A stretch of 64,000 nucleotides of DNA from UBA5429 sp942493315 (GTDB lineage Bacteria > Bacteroidota > Bacteroidia > Bacteroidales > WCHB1-69): the NCBI GenBank assembly GCA_942493315.1, contig OW818690.1, positions 1,612,001 to 1,676,000 of the forward strand, given 5' to 3'. The notes below the pieces were generated by a model. It was not told the DNA's origin, searched no databases, and was given only the letters and a program-made list of their open reading frames with translations. Within the stretch, counting starts at the first letter, position 1. Every line of letters starts with the position of its first letter. The position numbers and the translations under genes are program-made. This document shows, piece by piece, positions 16,654 to 24,867 of the stretch.

Positions 16654-17205
16654 ATGTTTATACAAGGCGAAAATATTAGTTTAAGAGCTCTCGAACCAGA
16701 TGATGTTAAATTGCTCTATATTTGGGAAAACGATCCAGCTATCTGGAGAATCAGCCAAACTTTAAAACCTTACTCGGAATACACATTGCAGATGTTTGTG
16801 GACTGTGCTACGGACGATATTTTTACAACCCGCCAAATTCGTCTGATGATTGATTTAAATAATGAAATCCCCGGAGAACCCAATACAACCATTGGTATTG
16901 TGGATCTTTTTGATTATGATCCTTTTAACCAACGTATTGGGTTAGGAATTCTCATTCATCAGGATTTCCGTAAACAAGGGTATGCCACTGAAGCGATTGA
17001 ATTGATTAAAAAATATGTTTTTGAAACATTATTGATCCATCAAATCTATTGTAATGTGCAACAAGACAATAAAGCGAGTCTCCTCCTTTTTGAAACTACC
17101 GAATTTGAAATCATCGGAATACAAAAAGATTGGTTACGGACAATTGAAGGATTCAAAAATGTGTATCTACTTCAATGTATAAATCCAAACGATGAAATTA
17201 AGTAA
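16654..17205 (+). CDS. GNAT family N-acetyltransferase (RimJ/RimL/SpeG-like)
   Basis: A 183-residue acetyl-CoA-dependent transferase. It begins MFIQGENISLRALEPDDVKLL, the usual start of the RimJ/SpeG group, and has the acetyl-CoA loop in GLGILIHQDFRKQGYATEAI (motif A, about 98-117), followed by VFETLLIHQIYCNVQQDNKAS and a C-terminal FKNVYLLQ strand. Spermidine or a ribosomal protein N-terminus is a possible acceptor, but the sequence does not decide. It starts 2 bases after the peptidase gene and overlaps mltG by 14 bases, so the three are probably one operon. Confidence 0.88.
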   Translation: MFIQGENISLRALEPDDVKLLYIWENDPAIWRISQTLKPYSEYTLQMFVDCATDDIFTTRQIRLMIDLNNEIPGEPNTTIGIVDLFDYDPFNQRIGLGILIHQDFRKQGYATEAIELIKKYVFETLLIHQIYCNVQQDNKASLLLFETTEFEIIGIQKDWLRTIEGFKNVYLLQCINPNDEIK

Positions 17206-18205
17206 GAAGAAGATCAGCACAAGTTTGGGTGCGCTTTTTATTCTGGGTATCATAGCCTTAATCCTCCTTTTTTTTATTCCAAATGGAGAAGAGAACTTTA
17301 GGAAACTGATCATTTCAGAAGATTCTTCTTATGAAAGTGTGATGCAGGAGATTCAGGAAAACGGACATGTAAAAAGTTTTTTCACTTTTAAAATAGCCGC
17401 TCGAATCCTTGATTTCAAAGGAAATATCAAAAAAGGGAAATACACTTTTATGGAAAGTGACAATAACTTTACCATTATCAAAAAGTTACGAAGAGGGCAA
17501 CATTTTCCGGTAAAATTCACCTTCAACAACATCAGAACCAAAGAGCAACTGGTTAAAAAGCTCGATGGTAAGTTTCTGTTTGAGGGGAACGAACTGGAGA
17601 AATTATTAGACAACTCTACCTTTCTGAGCACTTTTGGGCTTACTCCTGAAACAGCGATATCCATTTTTATCCCCAATACTTACGAATTATATTACGACAT
17701 CAATACGGTACAGTTTTTCAATGCCATGTACAAGCAATACAACCGATTCTGGAATGAGAAAAGGGAACAGCAGGCGCAAATGATACGACTAAGTCGCTCT
17801 GAGGTGGTCACGTTAGCATCTATTGTGGAAGAGGAAAACTTCAAAGAGTTAGAAAAAGGGATGATTGCCGGGTTGTATATCAATCGTTTAAAAAAAGGGA
17901 TGAAGTTACAAGCTGATCCAACTGTAAAATTTGCCTTACAAGATTTCACGATCAAAAGGATAACGGAAGAGCATTTGATGACGGAATCTCCTTACAACAC
18001 CTATCTTTACACAGGATTGCCACCGGGACCGATCCGTATTCCGGCCACTTCAACGATAGATTCTGTTTTAAATTATCGTCAGCACGACTATATTTACATG
18101 TGTGCCAAGGAAGACTTCTCCGGCCGCCACTCCTTTGCCAAAACCTACAATGAGCATTTAAAAAACGCCGCTAAGTATCATAAGGCGCTGAACAAGAGAG
18201 ACTAA
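17192..18205 (+). CDS. mltG: Endolytic murein transglycosylase MltG
   Basis: Cleaves nascent peptidoglycan glycan strands and so sets their length. At 337 residues it is a normal-size family member. An N-terminal membrane anchor (LGALFILGIIALILLFFIP, about 11-30) is followed by the LysM-like subdomain and the YceG/MltG catalytic domain. The catalytic Glu lies in VVTLASIVEEENF; the conserved LYINRLKKGMKLQADPTV and YNTYLYTGLPPGPI motifs follow. Its start overlaps the upstream acetyltransferase. It is the last core gene before the accessory island. Confidence 0.95.
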   Translation: MKLSKKKISTSLGALFILGIIALILLFFIPNGEENFRKLIISEDSSYESVMQEIQENGHVKSFFTFKIAARILDFKGNIKKGKYTFMESDNNFTIIKKLRRGQHFPVKFTFNNIRTKEQLVKKLDGKFLFEGNELEKLLDNSTFLSTFGLTPETAISIFIPNTYELYYDINTVQFFNAMYKQYNRFWNEKREQQAQMIRLSRSEVVTLASIVEEENFKELEKGMIAGLYINRLKKGMKLQADPTVKFALQDFTIKRITEEHLMTESPYNTYLYTGLPPGPIRIPATSTIDSVLNYRQHDYIYMCAKEDFSGRHSFAKTYNEHLKNAAKYHKALNKRD

Positions 18206-18213
18206 GAACGGAA

Positions 18214-18248
18214 GACTACAGACTACAGACTACGGACTACAGACTAAA
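18214..18248. repeat. Heptanucleotide tandem repeat GACTACA, 5 copies
   Basis: GACTACA, GACTACA, GACTACG, GACTACA and GACTAAA follow directly after mltG. Period 7, like the other arrays in the window. Confidence 0.9.
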
Positions 18249-18274
18249 GAACACCTTACACCCTATACCATTAT

Positions 18275-18404
18275 TCATTTTTCATTCATTCGCTCATTCG
18301 AGGCTTTTTGAGAGCACAAAGTCACTCAAAGTTAAAAGAAGTTACTCAACAAAAAACTTCTTTTACTTCGTGAAAACTTTGAGAAACTTAGCGAACCAAA
18401 AAGA
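18275..18404. repeat. Dispersed repeat, copy A
   Basis: About 130 bases that align with 37745-37885. Shared parts, in order, are TTCATTTTTCATACATTCGC-like sequence, CTCATTCGAGGCTTTTT, CTCAAAGTTA, an ACTT-rich middle, GTGAAAACTTTGAG and AGCGAACC (copy B has single-base differences and small indels). Neither copy has an open frame or the ends of a known IS. Between mltG and the next gene (18206-18681) the rest of the spacer holds a heptamer array and a promoter. Confidence 0.6.
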
Positions 18405-18482
18405 ATTCTTACAAATCAGCGTTCTATTTCAAACAAATTCGAAAAAAATAATTCGTGAATTCGTGGCATAATAAAAAAAATG

Positions 18483-18552
18483 TATATTTGTACCCTAAAA
18501 GAGATCAAAATCTATCCTAACAAAACAGTCTAACTTCATCTAAAAAAACACA
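18483..18552 (+). promoter_or_regulatory. -7 element TATATTTG with a leader repeated at 28467
   Basis: TATATTTG at 18483-18490 fits the Bacteroidota -7 consensus. The following 65 bases (ACC, AGAGATCAAAA, CTA-CC-AACA, AG-CTAAC and a run of A-rich codon-like sequence) resemble those after the TATATTTG at 28467. The nearest gene is 130 bases downstream at 18682. Confidence 0.5.
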
Positions 18553-18681
18553 AAATACAATACAAAACATACAACTATCTTGCTAAAAAGATGTGATAAC
18601 CGCAATAAAGAGGGGAAAGAGTTACGATTATAAATTAGTTAATATGCATTTTAACCGAACATCAACCAAACAAATTATGAT

Positions 18682-18999
18682 ATGAATAATTTTTTAATAG
18701 CAATAATAATTGGACTTGTAGCAGGATTGATTGATATTACTCCGATGATAATAATGAGACTTGAAAAATCAGCAAATATCTCTGCCTTTGTTCATTATTT
18801 TGCACTTGGATTAATTATCCCTTTTGTGGACTGGGGAATTCCTTCTTGGATAAAAGGTATTGTCATTGCTTTATTGACAGGTATTCCGATAATGATCATA
18901 GTTTATCAAAAAGACAAAAAAGCAATAATTCCAATGATTGTTTTTTCATTGATACTTGGTGCAGGTATTGGCATTGTTGGAGCAAAATTTATTAGATAA
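18682..18999 (+). CDS. Hypothetical small integral membrane protein
   Basis: A 105-residue, very hydrophobic protein with about four transmembrane helices: residues 3-25, 36-52, 58-76 and 84-103. Small polar loops carry DITPM, VDWGIPSWIKG and QKDKKA. The GLVAGLIDITPMI and LGAGIGIVGAKFIR segments are glycine-rich, as in packed small membrane proteins. I do not recognise the family. It is the first gene of the accessory island and has a good promoter about 190 bases upstream. Confidence 0.7.
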   Translation: MNNFLIAIIIGLVAGLIDITPMIIMRLEKSANISAFVHYFALGLIIPFVDWGIPSWIKGIVIALLTGIPIMIIVYQKDKKAIIPMIVFSLILGAGIGIVGAKFIR

Positions 19000-19053
19000 A
19001 TTAGTGAATTGATTAATGATTATAAAACGGATCGATTTTCAAAACAGTGGTAT

Positions 19054-19188
19054 ATGACAACTTCTCTTAAAATCCAACAACTTATTGCTCCATGTGGAAT
19101 GAATTGTGGTGCGGGGTTATGTGTACATAAAGATTTTTGTCTAAAATGCAAAACAAAGATAAATAAAACGCATGTTAACAAACGCTAA
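19054..19188 (+). pseudogene. DUF3795 gene fragment
   Basis: A 44-codon frame beginning MTTSLKIQQLIAPCGMNCGA with cysteines in the pattern APCGMNC...LC...FCLKCK. This is the N-terminal cysteine cluster of DUF3795 proteins, which are normally two to three times longer and carry further Cys pairs. The rest is missing, and the frame ends after a Lys-rich tail of unrelated sequence. It is one of several N-terminal gene stubs in this island. Confidence 0.6.
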
Positions 19189-19310
19189 ACCGCATGTGCA
19201 GATACTCCATATCACAAACAAAATTAAAAAATATACTAACCCTCGCTGGCTAATAAGCGCGAAAGCCCACCTAGTTTTTGCGCCAACCGCTGGGTATAAT
19301 GGAAGAAAAC
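19188..19310. repeat. Cassette-boundary-like element, copy 1
   Basis: Begins with AACCGCATGTGC overlapping the stop of the DUF3795 stub and ends with CAACCGCTGGGTATAATGGA. The same two end blocks occur in the same order after the stop of the ABC permease gene (21431-21481). The ends are imperfectly complementary (CATGTGC...TGGGTATAATG), and the middle differs in length. It also holds a GC-rich hairpin-prone stretch, TGGCTAATAAGCGCGAAAGC. Confidence 0.5.
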
Positions 19311-19336
19311 CGATTCACATAACAATATAAGTGCAA

Positions 19337-20266
19337 ATGGAAACATTGATTAAAATCGAACGACTTAAAAAAAGATATGGGGAATTTACTGCCGTTGATG
19401 GGATAAGTTTCGACATTAACCGTAATGAAATATTTGGACTTTTGGGGCCAAACGGAGCAGGTAAAACAACAACAATCTCTATGATTTGTGGACTATTACC
19501 TATTTCAGAAGGAGAAATTACTTTTACCAATTGTAATGGTAAAGACAAAAAATCGATGATTGGTTATTGCCCACAGGAAAACATTTTTTACCCAAAATTG
19601 ACTTGTTTGGAACAATTACTCTTTATGGGACAAATGTATGGGTTGCCCTCAAAAACGATTAAATTAAGAGCTGTTGAATTACTTAATCTTTTAGGTTTAA
19701 CTGATAAAACTAATGTAAGAGCAAGTAATTTATCTGGAGGTATGAAACGTAGACTAAATATTTGCCTCGCACTCATTCATGACCCCGAAATTCTTATTTT
19801 AGATGAACCCGAAGCTGGATTAGACCCACAAAGCAGAATATTAGTTCGTGACTTTATAAAAACTACCAGCAAACAAAAGACCGTAATACTTACAACGCAT
19901 AACATGGATGAAGCCGAAAGGTTATCTGACAGAGTTGCTATAATAGACCACGGGAAATTACTATTGATAGACACCCCTCTTAATCTTAAACGAACTGTGG
20001 GTGAGGGTGATATTCTTGAATTGGTTATTGAAACTAATAATGAAAATTCAATTAAGTCATTTTCAGATAGTATTAAGTTGCTTAATATGGACATTAAAAT
20101 CAATGCTGATGCTATATTTATTAAGCATTCAAATATTATTGAACAATTGCCTGAAATAAAAAACATTGCTGAAATAAACGAATTAAAAATCGCAGAAATA
20201 AAACTTCGGGAAAATACGCTAGAAGATGTATTTATTCATTTAACAGGTAGAAATTTAAGACAATGA
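19337..20266 (+). CDS. ABC transporter ATP-binding protein (ABC-2 exporter type)
   Basis: The nucleotide-binding subunit of an exporter: Walker A GPNGAGKTT, signature LSGGMKRR, Walker B LILDEPEAGLDP and switch His in TTHNMDEAE are all present. About 309 residues from the ATG at 19337; a GTG two codons earlier is possible. The C-terminal extension of about 90 residues is typical of DrrA/CcmA-like ATPases that pair with ABC-2 permeases. It overlaps the permease gene by four bases (ATGA), so the two subunits are coupled in translation. Exported substrate unknown; drug, lipid or antimicrobial peptide export are the usual options. Confidence 0.93.
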   Translation: METLIKIERLKKRYGEFTAVDGISFDINRNEIFGLLGPNGAGKTTTISMICGLLPISEGEITFTNCNGKDKKSMIGYCPQENIFYPKLTCLEQLLFMGQMYGLPSKTIKLRAVELLNLLGLTDKTNVRASNLSGGMKRRLNICLALIHDPEILILDEPEAGLDPQSRILVRDFIKTTSKQKTVILTTHNMDEAERLSDRVAIIDHGKLLLIDTPLNLKRTVGEGDILELVIETNNENSIKSFSDSIKLLNMDIKINADAIFIKHSNIIEQLPEIKNIAEINELKIAEIKLRENTLEDVFIHLTGRNLRQ

Positions 20267-21429
20267 AAACAATTAGTATAATTTTAAAAAGTCTGAAAGA
20301 GCAAATCAGAAGCTATTGGGTGCTTTTGCTTTCGTTATCTATGGGACCATTTTTTATTATCGTTTATTTTCTGATAATGGAAACATCAAAACCTCAATAT
20401 ACTGTTTTGATTGCCAATAAGGATAACGGAGTTTTAGTTAACAAACAAATGATAAATCATGGTAATGATTTGATAGGATATTTTAAAAACTTCAAAATAG
20501 ATACAGTCTCTTTCCCTTTTTCAGTAAATGAAGTAACAAATAAAACAGTGGGCATTGAGAGTTTGAAAAATAAAAAAGCAGATGCCCTGATAATTATTGA
20601 TACTTCATTTTCTCAATCATTACAAAAACGAAAATTAGCTGATACCAATTCTCTGGTTAATGTTGAATTTATTGGAGACTTGTCTAATACAAATTATTTG
20701 ATTAGTGCAGTTTGGGCAAACGAAATTGTAAATGAATATGCCTTGCATACAACAAATAATAAAAGAATAGTCAATCTAAAAGAAACAGCATTGGGTTATT
20801 CGGCTACAGCAAGCGGTTTTGATATGATAGTGCCTGGAATTCTAATAGTATCTTTAATAATGTTGATGTTTACCGCAAGTATTGCATTTGTGTCAGAAGT
20901 AGAAAACAAAACCATTATGCGGTTGAAACTTTCCAAGTTGAATGTTTTTCAGTTTTTGACAGGAATTAGTACTGTTCAACTACTTGTTGGGGTTGTTTCT
21001 GTTTTGTTGACTTTAATTACTGCAATAATGCTTGGGTTTAAATATGAAGGTTCACTAATGATTATGATTATCATTGCCAGTTTAACCAGTTTATCAATAA
21101 TAGCATTTAGTCTGATTATTGCAGCGATAACCAAAACAGCCAACGAAGTGTTAGTTGTTGGTAATTTCCCAATGTTCTTATTTATGTTTTTTACTGGTGC
21201 TGCATTCCCGTTAAAAAGTGAGTCTTTGTTTACGATAGCAGGTTATTCAATAAATATCCAAGGGTTAATGACTCCAACACACGCCATTTCTGCATTAAAC
21301 AAAACATTGATATTGAACATGGACGTATCGAGTATAATTCCCGAAATTATTTCAATTATTGTTTTAACGTTGCTATATTTCTTAATTGGAGGAATTATTT
21401 TTAAACAAAGACATTTAAAACTGACATAA
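20263..21429 (+). CDS. ABC-2 family transporter permease
   Basis: The 388-residue membrane subunit of the exporter. One N-terminal helix (residues 19-40) is followed by a large extracytoplasmic domain (about 41-195, with IANKDNGVLVNKQMINHG, as in YhgE/Pip- and YadH-type permeases) and five or six helices from about 195 to the end, including the conserved MFFTGAAFPL segment. It is the normal architecture for ABC-2 permeases working as homodimers. The gene pair is bracketed by a repeated boundary element at 19188 and 21431, which suggests that the two genes moved as a unit. Confidence 0.9.
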   Translation: MKTISIILKSLKEQIRSYWVLLLSLSMGPFFIIVYFLIMETSKPQYTVLIANKDNGVLVNKQMINHGNDLIGYFKNFKIDTVSFPFSVNEVTNKTVGIESLKNKKADALIIIDTSFSQSLQKRKLADTNSLVNVEFIGDLSNTNYLISAVWANEIVNEYALHTTNNKRIVNLKETALGYSATASGFDMIVPGILIVSLIMLMFTASIAFVSEVENKTIMRLKLSKLNVFQFLTGISTVQLLVGVVSVLLTLITAIMLGFKYEGSLMIMIIIASLTSLSIIAFSLIIAAITKTANEVLVVGNFPMFLFMFFTGAAFPLKSESLFTIAGYSINIQGLMTPTHAISALNKTLILNMDVSSIIPEIISIIVLTLLYFLIGGIIFKQRHLKLT

Positions 21430-21430
21430 A

Positions 21431-21481
21431 AACCACATGTGCCCAACGGTTCATACTCGCAACCTCTGGGTATAATGAAGA
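21431..21481. repeat. Cassette-boundary-like element, copy 2
   Basis: Starts AACCACATGTGC two bases after the permease stop and ends CGCAACCTCTGGGTATAATG. Both ends match copy 1 at 19188-19310 with one or two differences. CATGTGCCCA and TGGGTATAATG are imperfect inverted repeats, so a single strand could fold into a bulged hairpin. Confidence 0.5.
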
Positions 21482-21509
21482 TAAAAAGTGAACAAAAGCT
21501 TAATGTAAC

Positions 21510-21671
21510 ATGAAAAGAAAAACGTATAAAATAATAGATGAAGAACAGATCCTAATATATGAGGAAAACTATGATTCTAATGGAAAGGTTATTTATTACA
21601 AGGATTATCAGTCATATCCAATATTGGAGAAATATACAACTTATTATAACTATATCCTACTAATACAATAA
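21510..21671 (+). CDS. Small hypothetical protein (53 residues)
   Basis: An open frame of 53 codons, MKRKTYKIIDEEQ at the start, rich in Tyr, Lys and Ile, with a repeated YYKDYQSY and YTTYYNY pattern. No known motif, no signal peptide. Coding status is uncertain; it lies between the ABC cassette and the next gene with its own ATG. Confidence 0.3.
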   Translation: MKRKTYKIIDEEQILIYEENYDSNGKVIYYKDYQSYPILEKYTTYYNYILLIQ

Positions 21672-21727
21672 TAAGTGGGTTTATACCACATAGATAAACT
21701 TAAAAACAACAATCAATCACATAATCA

Positions 21728-22282
21728 ATGAAACTAGGTTATAAATACACATGGACTGAAATGGAAATCCTAAAGCAAAATTGGGGACTTCTTGCAAAGG
21801 AATATGGCGGGACATATAAAACAATTAACTCAGTTTCGGATCCAATTTTAAAGAAATTTGATTTAAGAATTCCTTTTGAAAACGAACAAATAACTTTACT
21901 GACGACTGTATTTAAGCCTCTAAAAGTAAGTTATACATTTCCATTAAAATGCAATGCAGATTTCCTGATCTATCCAGAAGACTATACTGATACAATTAGG
22001 AAGTTTTTTGGACTCCAGGAAATTGAAATTGAGGATAGCCTTTTTGATAATAGATTCTTAATCAAAGGGATTAACAAAGATTTTATTAAACTTATTTTAA
22101 CTAAAGATTTAAAAGAATACTTGCTAAATAATGACGTTGCTAATTTTAAACTTGAGTCAAATGACCAAAAATCAATTCTCGAATTAAATATTGTAATTAA
22201 TGAACTTAAATATGACGAAATGCATAGAATTATTGAATTATTTAAGGAGACTATTCATAAGATAAAGAAAAACTTACCATAA
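21728..22282 (+). CDS. Hypothetical protein (184 residues)
   Basis: A soluble protein with no signal peptide or membrane helix. It starts MKLGYKYTWTEMEILKQNWG and contains a PFENEQITLLTTVFKPLKVS segment followed by alternating beta strands and a C-terminal helix (MHRIIELFKETIHKIKKN). I do not recognise the family. It reads on the + strand with the rest of the accessory island; low GC and common codons are in keeping with its neighbours. Confidence 0.65.
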   Translation: MKLGYKYTWTEMEILKQNWGLLAKEYGGTYKTINSVSDPILKKFDLRIPFENEQITLLTTVFKPLKVSYTFPLKCNADFLIYPEDYTDTIRKFFGLQEIEIEDSLFDNRFLIKGINKDFIKLILTKDLKEYLLNNDVANFKLESNDQKSILELNIVINELKYDEMHRIIELFKETIHKIKKNLP

Positions 22283-22428
22283 CAAACAAAAAAGCTAGAG
22301 ACAATTATTCGACAATTGATACAGCTCTTCAGACAATGACGATGAAAACGACAGAAAAAATACTTCAGTAATAATTATTGAAATTAGATAAATTCAACCC
22401 TTCATTACATAACTTTAAATAAATAACA

Positions 22429-22721
22429 ATGAAAGAAAAAATTGCCTTAGATTTATTTAACTCCGGATTAAACTGTGCTCAAGCTGTGTTAACAACGTAT
22501 GCCGATGATTTACATCTTGATCCCGGCGTTGCAAAAAGCATATCGTGTGGGTTTGGTGGTTCAAAAAACTTTTAAACTGTGATTTAAAAACGCTAGAGGG
22601 ACGGAAGTTTGCCAAGGAGAACAATCTATTTGAAAACATTTGTGAAAAGTGTATTATTGATTCCATAAAGATTCTCGAAGATTTAATAACTGAGGCACAA
22701 TCAGAGCGAACAACCTCCTAA
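22429..22721 (+). pseudogene. C_GCAxxG_C_C family protein remnant with internal deletion
   Basis: The first 48 codons give the family start, FNSGLNCAQAVLTTYADD and SCGFGGS, then stop at 22573. From about 22575 a different frame continues with the family C-terminus, LKTLEGRKFAKENNLFENI with CEKCIIDSIKILEDL, ending at 22721. The central 50-60 residues that normally carry the GCAxxG core are gone, so a deletion with frameshift has destroyed the gene. The intact family is a probable metal- or redox-cofactor-binding protein of about 130-150 residues. Confidence 0.75.
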
Positions 22722-22866
22722 AACTAAATGTACTTACGCCCCGTAAACAACAATAAAATAAATATAAAAACTCTCAATTGTCCAATTGATGCAAAAGCAA
22801 CCAAATCTTAGTGTAAATGGTTGCCATATTAATAAATTGAATTGAATATTCCAATGTTTTTTTAAG

Positions 22867-22874
22867 TATTTTTG
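22867..22874 (+). promoter_or_regulatory. -7 element TATTTTTG before the YhcG-like nuclease
   Basis: TATTTTTG lies 24 bases before the ATG at 22898, giving a very short leader, as is common for this promoter class. Confidence 0.5.
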
Positions 22875-22897
22875 TTTTTTAAAATGGATTATAAACT

Positions 22898-23899
22898 ATG
22901 ATAGAACCATCCGAGAACAAAGATCTAATCACTGCACTAATCAGTCTAATTGAAAACACTAAAAAACAAGTTGTTTCACATGTAAATAGCTCGTTAACTA
23001 TATTGTTTTGGAATGTTGGTAAGACAATATTAACTCATAATTTGAAGCATAAAAGAGCAGAATATGGAAAACAAATTGTCGTTACTGTGTCACGAGAATT
23101 GGTCGCAAAATTTGGACGAAATTATGAGGAAAAGAATCTTCGGAGAATGATCCAATTTGCAGAAATATATAATGATTTTGAAAATGTCGTTACACTGTCA
23201 CGACATTTATCTTGGTCTCATTTCCTTGTACTTATACCATTAAGTTCTGACGAACAAAGAGATTTTTATGGGAATCTTGCTTCAACGAAATTGATCGGAG
23301 TTAGAGAATTGAGAAATCAAATTAGTAAAAAAGCTTTTGAAAGGACAGAAACTGCTGATATCCAGCTTTATGAGAGCGATATAGCTAAAGGGACTTTTAA
23401 AGACCCTTACATTCTTGATTTTCTGGAACTTAAAGATGGTTATCTTGAAAACGATCTTGAAGCTGCCATATTAAAGGAATTAGAATTATTCATTCTTGAA
23501 TTAGGAAATGGATTTACATTTGTTGAAAGGCAGAAAAGGATGATAATAGATGGAGATGATTACAACTTAGATTTATTATTTTTCCATAGGAAATTAAAAA
23601 GATTAGTTGCTATTGAATTGAAAATTGATAAGTTTAAACCAAAATACAAAAGTCAATTAGAGTTATATCTCAAATGGCTTGATAAAAACGAAAAACAAGA
23701 AGGAGAAGAAGATCCTATTGGGTTAATCCTTTGTGCAACAGCAGGAAAAGAACAGATTGAATTACTAGAGCCACATAAAGATGGAATTATGGTTGCGGAA
23801 TACTGGACAGAATTACCATCTAAAAATATATTAGAAGAGAAGTTACATCAATCATTTATTGAGGCAAGAGAAAGATTAATCAGAAAACAACTTAAATAA
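22898..23899 (+). CDS. YhcG/DUF1016 family PDDEXK nuclease
   Basis: A 333-residue protein with the two-domain layout of YhcG (RpnA-related) nucleases. The N-terminal DUF1016 helical domain (about 1-170) has LYWNVGKT-like LFWNVGKTILTHNL, AEYGKQIV and the characteristic LSRHLSWSHFLVLIPL. The C-terminal PDDEXK nuclease domain (about 180-333) has GDDYNLDLLFFHRKLKRLV with the Asp and AIELKI with the ExK residues, so it looks active. The family is frequent in defence islands and beside restriction-modification genes; its targets are not firmly known. It is a stand-alone gene here with its own promoter. Confidence 0.9.
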   Translation: MIEPSENKDLITALISLIENTKKQVVSHVNSSLTILFWNVGKTILTHNLKHKRAEYGKQIVVTVSRELVAKFGRNYEEKNLRRMIQFAEIYNDFENVVTLSRHLSWSHFLVLIPLSSDEQRDFYGNLASTKLIGVRELRNQISKKAFERTETADIQLYESDIAKGTFKDPYILDFLELKDGYLENDLEAAILKELELFILELGNGFTFVERQKRMIIDGDDYNLDLLFFHRKLKRLVAIELKIDKFKPKYKSQLELYLKWLDKNEKQEGEEDPIGLILCATAGKEQIELLEPHKDGIMVAEYWTELPSKNILEEKLHQSFIEARERLIRKQLK

Positions 23900-24007
23900 A
23901 AAATGAAATAAAATATATCACCTTAACAACTTTTTAAAACTAAGTTTACCTACTCCATATTAATATCAAAAAAATCTACAATAGTAATAAATTTAAATGA
24001 AACAAAT

Positions 24008-24157
24008 ATGAAATTCAGTAATGCTAGATTATTAGTCAAAGACTACAAAAAATGTTTTAAATTTTATTCCGAACAATTAGGATTAGAACCTCTGTGGGGA
24101 GATGAAAATGGTGTTTATGCTTCATTTAAAGTGGCAGATGGGGGTAAGGTAATATGA
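24008..24157 (+). pseudogene. VOC (glyoxalase-like) domain stub
   Basis: A 49-codon frame, MKFSNARLLVKDYKKCFKFY, LGLEPLWGDENGVYASFKVAD, which is the first beta-alpha-beta unit of a VOC/bleomycin-resistance-type protein; the other two thirds are missing. The sequence changes abruptly at about 24140 and runs into the start of the DUF5131 gene, whose ATG overlaps this stub's stop (ATGA). The junction looks like a recombination or deletion point. Confidence 0.7.
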
Positions 24158-24855
24158 ATTGGGATCCCTGGACAGGATGTTACAAAATAAGCGAGGGTTG
24201 CACCTACTGCTATTACTATGGCCCATATTCAAAACGGTGCGGTCAGAATATTGTAGAAAAAACGAATGAATTTGATAAACCGATTGCAAAAACGAAAAAA
24301 GGTACGGATAGAATTCAAAGTGGAAAGATCGTTGCCACTTGTTTCGCAAGCGATTATTTTATTGCCGAAGCTGATGAATGGCGTATGGAAGCCTGGCAAA
24401 TGATCAAAAAGCGGCCCGATCTTGACTTTTTGATTTTAACAAAGCGTATTGACCGCTTTCCTATTGCTCTTCCGGACGATTGGGGCGATGGCTACGAAAA
24501 TGTGAATATCGGATGCACCGTTGAAAATCAGGAAACTGCGGATTATCGTCTCCCTTTGTTTCTCTCATACCCCATTAAACGGAGATTTATTGCTGCAGCT
24601 CCACTTTTAGGAGCTCTGAATCTTTCTCCCTATCTTGAAGGAATTGAGCATGTTACCGTAGGCGGTGAAACCGGAAGAGAAGCCCGTGTCTGTAATTACG
24701 ATTGGGTTTTAGATATTCGGGAACAATGTGTTCAGGCAGGAAAAACCTTTTGGTTTAAAAACACCGGTTCTTTTTTGGAACACAACGGCATCATTCAAAA
24801 AATCAATCCTTTCAAACAGAATAGCATCGCGAAAGAATTGGGGATAAATTTTTAA
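24154..24855 (+). CDS. DUF5131 (phage Gp37/Gp68-like) protein
   Basis: A 233-residue member of DUF5131, a family distantly like radical SAM proteins and found in phages and bacteria. It begins WDPWTGCYKISEGCTYCY, the conserved cysteine cluster, then has IVATCFASDYFIAEADEWRM, LDFLILTKRIDRF, and VTVGGETGREARVCNYDWV near the C-terminus, all family hallmarks. Length and motifs are complete even though the gene starts at the junction with a truncated VOC gene. Enzymatic activity unknown; an iron-sulfur or zinc site is implied by the Cys motif. Confidence 0.85.
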   Translation: MNWDPWTGCYKISEGCTYCYYYGPYSKRCGQNIVEKTNEFDKPIAKTKKGTDRIQSGKIVATCFASDYFIAEADEWRMEAWQMIKKRPDLDFLILTKRIDRFPIALPDDWGDGYENVNIGCTVENQETADYRLPLFLSYPIKRRFIAAAPLLGALNLSPYLEGIEHVTVGGETGREARVCNYDWVLDIREQCVQAGKTFWFKNTGSFLEHNGIIQKINPFKQNSIAKELGINF

Positions 24856-24867
24856 AAAACAAAAAAA

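Noticed and set aside
18214..18404. Insertion sequence ends after mltG
   Set aside because: The repeats there are heptamers and a noncoding dispersed repeat; no transposase, terminal inverted repeats or target duplication were found in the window.
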